Of a DNA stretch of 21,014 nt, positions 1 to 6,628 are shown in pieces. Origin of the DNA: Branchiostoma floridae (Eukaryota > Chordata > Leptocardii > Amphioxiformes > Branchiostomatidae); the NCBI RefSeq assembly GCF_000003815.2, contig NC_049997.1:1220622-1241635 (forward strand), written 5' to 3'. The notes under the pieces were generated by a model. The model was not told where the DNA came from. It saw only the letters and a list, made by a program, of their open reading frames with translations, and ran no database searches. Position 1 is the stretch's first letter. Every line of letters starts with the position of its first letter. A program made the translations under genes and the position numbers.

Positions 1-85
1 CAATTACTAGTACGTACTACATGAACATTATTAACTTCTGTTGAAATCGGCACCACCCCCCAGCCCCCAACCGTACCCCTCCCAG

Positions 86-226
86 TTACTTCATGGACAC
101 CCGGAGGCTGAACTTCTGCCGTGGGAAGGTCATCACGGACCCCCAGGGGAGGTACAGCTTCATCACCATCATGCCGGGAAAGTACGGCTGGGGCTGGTAC
201 ACCCGTCCTGCGCATGTGCACTTCAG
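86..226 (+). CDS. Intradiol ring-cleavage dioxygenase-like, penultimate exon (5'-partial gene)
   Basis: This exon encodes the core of an intradiol (catechol/protocatechuate-type) dioxygenase, which opens aromatic diols between the two hydroxyls using Fe(III). The frame reads GRYSFITIMPGKY followed by YTRPAHVHFR. In known members the Tyr after the PG turn and both His of RPAHVHF bind iron, and the Arg before them is catalytic. The fourth ligand, a Tyr in a G-x-Y segment, would lie in an exon before this window. The acceptor chosen is AG at 84-85 after a C-rich tract; AG at 62-63 is an alternative. The donor is CAG|GT at 227, with a weak GTTGGC. Both flanking introns are phase 2, so the 141-nt exon is symmetric. 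The frame is closed upstream by TGA at 42-44. Family assignment is strong; the substrate cannot be told. Confidence 0.85.
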
Positions 227-1106
227 GTTGGCAACTCTATCTAACTCTATCTGATTTACGACATTATAGCCCTCATCCCATCAAAAACAAATCGTTTAGA
301 ACAAGAGTTTGGAGACCTCATATCGCCATGAAATATTCTGATCTTGCAAATAACTTTCACATCTGCATAATCTATACTTGGTTACATACACCTTTAACTT
401 GCTTAGATAATACACAGGTCACAATCCAATCATCATGTCTTACCACTGATTGTGTTTCCGGATATTTGTGGTCAGCATAACTTTACAACCTCTGGATGGA
501 TTGTAATGATATTTAGTAAGTTGATAGAGGTTTGGAATATGAAAGTCAATATTGTCGATTTTGGCCTCCTGGTATTTGACCTCGGTACTGCAGCAGAACT
601 TCCGGTTTCTGTATCTTTCGACCTGGACGTGCTATCATCTTAATATTTTGGTGGAAGGTAGGTTGTGATGTAGTAAAGAAACTGTACATGTGTAGGTTTG
701 CGCCCCGAGTAGCTTGGTCCGGAACAGTAGCAACGGATTTCCATGATATTTCGTATGTGTTTAGCTTTGATAGAAATAACATAAAGAATTGCAACTTGTA
801 AATTAGAACTTAATTTTCATGATTAATGAGGAAAATCCATTACAGGACTCAAATACATGCTACATGTGTAGTTTATGGCCGCTGGCCAGGTGCCAATTAT
901 GTAAATAGGGTCTTAAATTATTGCAATAGTGCTATAATTCTTAAGTAACTAGTAAAAGATTGGACTGTCGGCATTGTGACCTGTGTAAGTTAGTTAAAGG
1001 TGTGTATAACCAGGCATAGTTTATTTAGATGTGGAAGTCATTTGCATAATCAGGCTGCTTTAATGGAGATACAAGGTCTCCGAACTCTTGTCTGTCCTTG
1101 TTCCAG
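227..1106 (+). other. Intron of the intradiol dioxygenase gene
   Basis: This 880-bp AT-rich interval lies between the CAG|GT donor and the CCTTGTTCCAG|G acceptor. Removing it joins AG to G to make an Arg codon, keeping the dioxygenase frame open (HFR-VTAPG). It contains only short open frames with no recognisable protein and no clear repeat. Confidence 0.75.
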
Positions 1107-1323
1107 GGTGACCGCCCCAGGTCGGCGGACCCTGGTCACTCAGATGTATTTCTCCGGGGACAGCAGTCTGGGTGACCACGACCCATGTGGGTTCTGTGGG
1201 TCGGAGAATCCCAGCCAGGTGGCGGAGCCTCGCGCCCCTAGCGGTGACGAAGGGAGGTACACCGTGGGAGGGACGTCATACACCATCAGTGAGGTGGCGG
1301 AGTGGGACATCGTTCTGAACTGA
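1107..1323 (+). CDS. Intradiol ring-cleavage dioxygenase-like, last exon
   Basis: This is the terminal coding exon, entered at a good acceptor (pyrimidine tract, CCAG at 1103-1106) in the phase left by the preceding exon. It starts VTAPGRRTLVTQMYFSGD, the usual continuation after RPAHVHF in this family: a G-x-x-x-L-x-T-Q-x-Y-F-x-G-D strand whose Gln lies near the metal site in catechol 1,2-dioxygenases. A short Cys-containing insert (DHDPCGFCG) follows, then a strand ending in DIVLN before TGA, matching the FD-I-x-L end typical of the family. The two exons together give about 119 residues, so roughly half or more of the protein is missing upstream. The nearest AATAAA downstream is at 1542-1547, inside a repeat. 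Confidence 0.85.
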
Positions 1324-1507
1324 GAAATTTAACTTGTATTGCACTAACTATAACGGGTTTGCATGCAGGCCATTTTATGTGTCTCATCTACATAGAAAGA
1401 GATGCCCGCCCAGTAAGCCTTGCGCCGATTTTCTCGTGGTATAATTTCTGAACTAGAATTACCAGACGCACTTACCTTTTCTATAATATATCTAGCTGCA
1501 TCATATG
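1324..1507 (+). other. 3' flank / probable 3' UTR of the dioxygenase gene
   Basis: This AT-rich sequence follows the stop codon and is presumably 3' UTR. No AATAAA is seen before the repeat that begins near 1508. The first candidate poly(A) signal, AATAAA at 1542-1547, sits in the first bases of that repeat, so the transcript may end inside the repeat. Confidence 0.35.
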
Positions 1508-2723
1508 TGAACTAGAGTTCCTCGAACACATACCTTCGCCAAATAAATCAGGTTTGTTATGTAGAATGATGTCTATGTGTTATTTGATAAAGTCACACAA
1601 ACTCAGTTATATATGTGAACTTTGAAAGTCATATCATGAATGCAGTGGATTTATGAACTTTCCTCATCAATTATGCCATTTAGCTGTTAAGTTGCATAAT
1701 TAGTGTCTCATTGTGTAAGCCTTCCCTTAAGCTATCTACATACCAAAAATGATGACGATCCGTCAACACGTTCATATTTCCTAATTAATTGTGCAAATCA
1801 GGTCCTCATTTGCATAATTGATATCTATCGACATTTCCCTCCTTCCCAGCTACATATGTGACAAGTTTGAAAGTTCTATCGTAGAATGCAATGGATTTAT
1901 AAACTTCCCTCATTAATTATTCAAAATAGCTATTTATATGCATAATTAGTATCCCATTATGTAAGACATTACTTCTATCTACGCACCAAAAATCATGACG
2001 ATCTGTCAACGCGTTCTCGAGTTGCCCTCGACCAAAGTTTGACAGGAAACCGGCGCCTGCAGTTCCAAAAAACCGCTAGGGGCTCGTTCTCATTTAAATG
2101 TCGAAATGCTGTCGCCTGGCTTTACGGCTTGATATGGAGAAAATTATAGACAACATCACTGGTTCCTTCATTTTTCCACAACCCCTGTAATGTTTTACAA
2201 AAGATGCACCACAACATTCGTATAGGTTGATGGCTTAGACGGTTGTTATAGCCACGAGTCGGATTTCACCCCCTAAAAAATGGCTGTCGCCTGAGAAGAA
2301 ACGAAGAATTCAAATAGTAGCCAAAAATTTAACAATTCAGTTCCCAGAATGATTGTTCGGCAGGTGAAAGCAGCTACCCAGGCCCTCTGCCCGCTCACGT
2401 CAGATCGCTCCTGTCACTGATCTTGGAGGCTGTGTGAGGTGGTTTATGCCTGTCGCCAGATTCTGTAACAAACGTTACCACCACGAGTACGATGGTTGCC
2501 ACGGTTTTATTATCCACATATAAGACTAGAAATGCCAGTAATTGTGACGCTGTACATTTTTTCTGGCTTCCTAAAGAAACAAGAATGGGTTGTTGACTGT
2601 TATGTGTATCCCACCTTGCTTAACAAAATGTTGTACAGAAATGACTGTGACAAACGTTACCATTGTTCGATGCTGTCTAAGCTTTCTAATTGACCTGGTG
2701 AAGGGCTCTAGCCAGCGTCCGTT

Positions 2724-2743
2724 TTTCCGTCAATTGACGGAAA
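2724..2743. repeat. 20-bp perfect palindrome in the nested element
   Basis: TTTCCGTCAATTGACGGAAA reads the same on both strands. Thirty-five bases on, TCCGTCAA and TTGACGGA recur around a 2-nt centre (2778-2795), so the same half-site appears four times within 72 bp. Confidence 0.85.
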
Positions 2744-3158
2744 TTTGCTGCGTGTTACGGAAACATTGTAAAACCAATCCGTCAACTTTGACGGACAAAA
2801 TCCTTGGTGGATTAGCTACAGGCGGCTTGGGGACGCCATCCACGGCTGTAAAAGCCACACACTGTTTGTTTTGCTATTGTTATTATTGTTGACGAAGTGT
2901 GTCAGTGGACTTTTGCATACAATGATCTCATTAAAACCCGTTTTTCAAGGTCTTAGTTCAGTCTTTCTAACTCCTGGAATAGTGTTTCGCGACAATGGGA
3001 ATTGGCTGACGGAAAAAAATTTCGAGCTGGCTAGAACCCTGACCTGGTGTAAAAAAGCTGCCCACGTTTCAAATGTCCCTTGGGACATCCACTTATACCT
3101 AAATGATGTAATTAATAAGGTAAGTCCTTTAGAAGAAAACAGGGTAAAGTTTACTGTT

Positions 3159-3188
3159 GTAACAAACGTTACCGGTAACGTTTGTTAC
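3159..3188. repeat. 30-bp perfect palindrome in the nested element
   Basis: GTAACAAACGTTACC is followed directly by its reverse complement with no spacer. Single direct copies of the same 15-mer occur at 2465-2479 (exact) and 2647-2661 (one change). Confidence 0.9.
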
Positions 3189-3636
3189 CTGCCCTGTAAT
3201 GTATTACCAATGGGACCGAAAATAATAAGTTGCCATTTTCTGGCTACGGTTAAAAGAGGAATTTTCCTAAACAACCAGGTAGTTGTCACTGAAAATAAAG
3301 CCGATTTATTTTTCGACCAAAAAAATGCCATTTTTGATATTTCAATGAGAACGAGTGTAGGGGGTCCACTCACAGCACTTACTCTCTGACCCAAGGGGCC
3401 ATCTACCACTTAAAAATCACGACCACAGCATGTCCAGAACACGAGATATCAAAAATTGAGGTTCTGCTGCAGCACCTTAGGAAGCCGCTAGGGGTCAATT
3501 ATGAAACTTGACCTTCGTTTTCCTGAACCCTACCCACCTACCAAATATCATTAAGATCCAACCAAGGCTTCTCGAGTTATGCTGTTAACACACAGACAGA
3601 CAGACAGACAGACTCACACATTCTGGCGAAAGTAAT

Positions 3637-4339
3637 AAATATGTTCCTGTGCCCTGGTATTCAAACCAAATAATCTTAAACTTAGTACAGGGGCACCTTG
3701 GACAGTTGAGATCAGTTGTGTGACACTTTTGAGTTTCCTCGAATAGAAGTTTATGGTTATTACCACCTCCTTGTTATGACATATGAAACTTATAGAAGGA
3801 ATAAACATCATTGTATTTACTAGCTATATAGTTTCATTCAATTTCTTCTTTTTTTACCTACATTTATATATGGATAGATAACCTAATTGGAGATTATAGT
3901 GAAGTCAAGTCAATGTCTTTATTAATTCCCTATGGCTGTTCGTTTATTATATATTTTAATTATGGCCGCTTTTTAACAAGGTCATTATGCCAGCGAACAA
4001 CAAGGCTTTAAGAATCATCCTTCCAGGTATCGCCATTTCCTTCTATGTTTTTTCAACTTCACGAATTGCGGCGTTTCCTGTAAAAGTGTGCCATGTCACC
4101 ACCCATGATTATAATATACATGGTAACATTCGATATCATTCATGACCATCATACACATATTTACATAATTAAAAACACGTGGCCAGACGGTTCAATGTTT
4201 ATTGATTTCCTACCATCGGTTTACATCTCCCATGCTCAGTAGTCCAGCTACAAGCAAGTCGTCTCCAGTCAGTCTGTGAACTGGTTTCACAAAGATTTCA
4301 GTTGTTTTCATTTTTCACGTCATCTGTCCTGCACTGTCG
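3637..4339. other. Non-coding stretch with a possible retroelement tail
   Basis: This is AT-rich with no supported gene. On the minus strand at 3903-3930 it reads AATTAATAAAGACATTGACT followed by TGACTTCAC. AATAAA next to a (TTGAC)-type run resembles the 3' end of a non-LTR retroelement or an mRNA read right to left. The call is weak. Confidence 0.3.
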
Positions 4340-4355
4340 CCGCTAGGGGGCGCGG
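4340..4355 (+). promoter_or_regulatory. CTCF-like binding motif
   Basis: CCGCTAGGGGGCGCGG matches the bilaterian CTCF core (CCASYAGRKGGCRS) at all but one or two positions. It sits in a local GC-rich patch within AT-rich DNA. Related, weaker CCGCTAGGGG boxes occur in the repeat copies, so this one may be a residue of that family. Confidence 0.4.
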
Positions 4356-4767
4356 CTGACAGGGACACAAAACGCGTCATACAAGACAGGTGTGCTACCC
4401 TGGCGGCCAGCCGTGGAGATGCTTCAATGGGGAGGGACCAGTAAATAAACTCTCTGTTTGATGAACACACACTGTGTAATGTTTTGTACTAAACCTCTGA
4501 GTTTCATAAATGCGTTTGCTTCATTTCATTTCAGGTAGTAAAGTAAACGGCTGGGCATTTCTGGCTCAAAACCGCCTGATTGGTAATGTTGTCAATATTT
4601 GTAAAACATTGATGAAACACTAAATGAGAAACGTTATGGTGTATTTTTCACTGGTAGCCAGGGATAATCCATTGCTGGGATGCAGGGATGATCCATTGTT
4701 GGTTATGATCAATGCATAACAACGATGATGTTGCTAGCGCCCCTCTCAAGGCTGTTTCTGGAAAGTC
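4356..4767. other. Non-coding stretch, no gene seen
   Basis: Mixed sequence. A short near-duplicate AGGGATAATCCATTG / AGGGATGATCCATTG lies at 4660-4700, and an AATAAA at 4443-4448 has no gene clearly attached to it. Confidence 0.4.
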
Positions 4768-4776
4768 CCTTTTACC

Positions 4777-5020
4777 TAACCAGGTATCTAATTAGTATCG
4801 TGTAATCGGGCGGGCTCTCTTCGGGGATGTGTGGGCTCTCCGCCGCCCGAGTCAACGATTGCGCTCGGTAGCAGTTTCAAGCTGTTTGGTGCACTAATGA
4901 ACACCGAACGTGTACATAAAACTACTACCGAGCGAGACAGTTGATTCGGGCGGCGGAGAGCCCCACGGTACAGCCCCGAAGAGATCCCGCCCAAGTCACG
5001 GTAGACTGGGTACCAGTTTA
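4777..5020. mobile_element. Long-armed foldback element with 9-bp target duplication (MULE-like?)
   Basis: Two GC-rich arms of about 72 bp, 4807-4880 and 4919-4992, are imperfect reverse complements; shared blocks are GGGCTCTCCGCCGCCCGA and GCTCGGTAG. They surround a spacer of about 40 nt. The pairing extends weakly outward to TAACCAGGTATC and TAAACTGGTACC at the tips. The interval is bracketed by CCTTTTACC at 4768-4776 and 5021-5029, a perfect 9-bp direct repeat. Long terminal inverted repeats with 9-bp duplications suit Mutator-like elements, but no transposase is present. A strong hairpin would form in RNA from either strand. Confidence 0.6.
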
Positions 5021-5029
5021 CCTTTTACC

Positions 5030-5337
5030 ACGCAGCGCTGCTTTTGAAAAGTGAATTTTGGTAGACATATTGCGTGAGATTATTTGTTACAATTTAAGCA
5101 AGTAAATATACTTTTTAAAAGATTTTTTCCATATTCATTTTTTTTCATTATTCATTTTCACACATTTTTAAAAGACAGATCTGAGTGGATGATGTGTTAC
5201 ATTGTTCATCTTGACGTTTTTTCCAGATGCGCAACTCACAATTCTAATGTGTTAAACATCACAAACTTAACCTTACGTTTAAACTGCTGACTGAAGCTAT
5301 TCTCTAATTAAACATTGTTTAGACTTACAGTCACAAG
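5030..5337. other. AT-rich upstream region of the candidate exon at 5338
   Basis: This is T-rich, low-GC sequence with no gene. The last 50 bases would be 5' UTR if the ATG at 5338 is real. I see no convincing TATA box. Confidence 0.3.
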
Positions 5338-5521
5338 ATGACACTTTCTTCGTCCAAAAAACAACTACTAATCTCGGCAATTTTCCTGGGCGCAGGATTA
5401 AGAAGCATTGGATTTCTAAACTTTTATCACAGCCACCATGCAAAATGTGCAGTACAGCTTGCCACTAAGCCACAAGCCAGTATTGATTTGAAAAAAGCTT
5501 GCAGTTTAAGCTCTATGCCAG
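5338..5521 (+). CDS. Candidate first coding exon, signal-anchor membrane protein
   Basis: The frame opens at ATG in good context (AAGATGA, A at -3) and runs 61 codons to CCAG|GTGAGT, a textbook splice donor, leaving phase 1. The N-terminus is MTLSSSKK, then a hydrophobic run at about residues 9-30 (LLISAIFLGAG...), then a His- and Lys-containing stretch. A short cytoplasmic end, one membrane span and a lumenal stem is how type II Golgi glycosyl- or sulfotransferases start, but nothing here proves it. No continuing exon is certain. The candidate at 11788 is joinable in phase, which would put the opposite-strand LRR gene inside a 6.3-kb intron. Confidence 0.45.
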
Positions 5522-5571
5522 GTGAGTCTTGTAGGAAAGGCAGGAAGATGCTCGTCTGTTTGTGAGCATGG

Positions 5572-5573
<2 letters not shown>

Positions 5574-5623
<50 letters not shown>

Positions 5624-5640
5624 TATATATAGAGAGAGAG
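5574..5640. repeat. (TG)24 plus (AG)n microsatellite
   Basis: Uninterrupted TG dinucleotides run from 5574 to 5621, then a TATATA bridge and a short AG run. It lies about 50 bp inside the putative intron after the 5521 donor. Confidence 0.95.
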
Positions 5641-6287
5641 ACTGTATATGTTTTTGTGTGTAATTTTTTGCATGTATTGCGCAGCGTTTTGTCAGCTAAA
5701 AGTGTGCGCACTGATACCTTCCCTTAGTCCAGGTGGAGGTACATTAACGTTGTGACACAAGAGATGCGAGGATTTAGAAAGACATGGGGCCTCAGAATTT
5801 TAGAGACATCCCTAGTAACTTTAATATGATTTGATACAGGGGCACATTTCGGACCTTTTCTGATTCAAGTGCTGGGAAAATGAAATTTGGGAGTTCAAAG
5901 ATGTAACAAACTGCATGTGAGTGCTTAAAGTCGTCTCAAACTGCATTTTTGTGGCTTGAAAATTTTGAATGTAACTTTCTCTGGAATAGATTGCTTGCTT
6001 GCTCAATATCATACATTCCCTAGAACCTCTGTCGGCTATGATTTGCCCCCATTGTAGATTTTTTACCGGCTTTGATAGCCCACAAGCTACAGGTTTGTGA
6101 CATGTGAATGTGGTCTGTGTTGTCCTCATCATACTCTACCAAGACGTCGCCTTCAGATCTGGGATTACGGGACTTGTGGCCTGTGGATATGCCGTGTTTG
6201 GGCGTGTCCTTGAGGGTTTGCGCTAGTGTGCAGTCTGGTACCTTTGTCTCAGACCTGCCTGTTTGCTAATGTAAGGTACGGTCAGCA
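5641..6287. other. Non-coding stretch between exon 5338 and the LRR gene
   Basis: No gene supported. GC rises after about 6130, as expected for the 3' UTR or lost 3' coding end of the minus-strand LRR gene. Confidence 0.35.
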
Positions 6288-6373
6288 GAGGGGTTATTAT
6301 ACAGGCAAGCTCTGGACATGCGGGCTCCCCGAGGGGTTATTATACAGGCAAGCTCTGGACATGCGGGCTCCCC
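6288..6373. repeat. Perfect 43-bp tandem duplication
   Basis: Two identical adjacent 43-bp units (6288-6330, 6331-6373) start GAGGGGTTATTATACAGG. There are no differences, so the event is recent or the copies are kept alike. As 43 is not a multiple of three, the duplication breaks any frame reading through it, including the extended LRR tail frame that ends here. Confidence 0.95.
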
Positions 6374-6628
6374 GTGCTCGGACATATTTACCAATGGCGG
6401 CCATATCTCTGACCCTGTACCTGACCGCTACAGGCGCGCCGTACGATCTAATGTGTGCCTTCCTCTGCCGTGCGTGTATCTGTGGGACTGATCTGGTACG
6501 AGGGACCGTGCTGTAGGATGGATGTTTGCCGCCTAGCCGGGTGGAGGGAGGAAGGGCCACCTCAGCTACAGCGGCGTAGAAAGGCACAGCGTCATCCCCG
6601 TCGCCTTGACCGGGCACCCGGAGAGTCA
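6297..6628 (-). pseudogene. Out-of-frame continuation of the LRR receptor tail
   Basis: Directly below the LRR stop codon, the frame offset by one base stays open for about 110 codons and reads like more of the same cytoplasmic tail: GQGDGDDAVPFYAAVAEVAL, then HPSYSTVPRTRS and IRSYGAPV. These keep the spaced Tyr, Pro and Thr pattern and add YAAV and YSTV motifs. The LRR frame ends Ser-Tyr-Pro-stop at TCATACCCCTGA, so the change of frame coincides with a four-C run (6629-6632). A one-base deletion in that run, an assembly error or a true allele would explain it. The end of this frame is further altered by the 43-bp duplication. That I have seen similar tails in lancelet LRR proteins is recollection, not a search. 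Confidence 0.5.

Larger units (their letters stand above)
2083..3355. mobile_element. Candidate non-autonomous DNA transposon nested in repeat copy 1
   Basis: The ends are inverted copies: CTCGTTCTCATT is identical for 12 bases, and the match continues with about 80% identity to roughly base 28. Flanks are GCTAGGGG on the left and TGTAGGGG on the right, a likely 8-bp target duplication with two differences, inside the CCGCTAGGGG box of the host repeat. Copy 2 of the host repeat runs straight through this point, which supports an insertion. The interior carries palindromic motifs GTAACAAACGTTACC (2465, 3159, inverted at 3174, one variant at 2647) and TCCGTCAA pairs (2725-2742, 2778-2795). A 172-codon frame at 2871-3389 runs past the right end of the element and matches nothing I recognise, so I do not call it a gene. 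Superfamily unassigned. Confidence 0.65.
1508..3636. repeat. Interspersed repeat family, copy 1 (interrupted by a nested element)
   Basis: The copy begins at GAACTAGAGTTCC, followed by ACATACCTTCGCC, and ends at TCTGGCGAAAGTAAT, so its ends are loosely inverted (TACCTTCGCCA against TGGCGAAAGTA). Landmarks shared with the copy at 13692-14946 are TAATTATGCAAAT/TTTGCATAATTA blocks, a CAAAAATCATGACGATC-type block, CTCGAGTTAT/CTTGAGTTAT, CCTGCAGTT, and two same-direction CCGCTAGGGG boxes (2073 and 3486). A (CAGA)n tract lies just before the 3' end. The left half is internally duplicated at an offset of about 242 bp (compare 1746 with 1988). No protein is recognisable; it is probably non-autonomous. 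Without the nested insertion it would be about 0.86 kb. Confidence 0.7.

Noticed and set aside
2871-3389. 172-codon open frame (+) starting with a leucine run
   Set aside because: It runs past the right end of the nested element, translates the 30-bp palindrome, has no recognisable domain and no consistent codon bias.
4788-4994. 68-codon minus-strand frame
   Set aside because: It translates the two arms and loop of the foldback element.
5427-5711. 94-codon minus-strand frame with a His-Thr run
   Set aside because: It reads through the (TG)n microsatellite and antisense to the 5338 exon.
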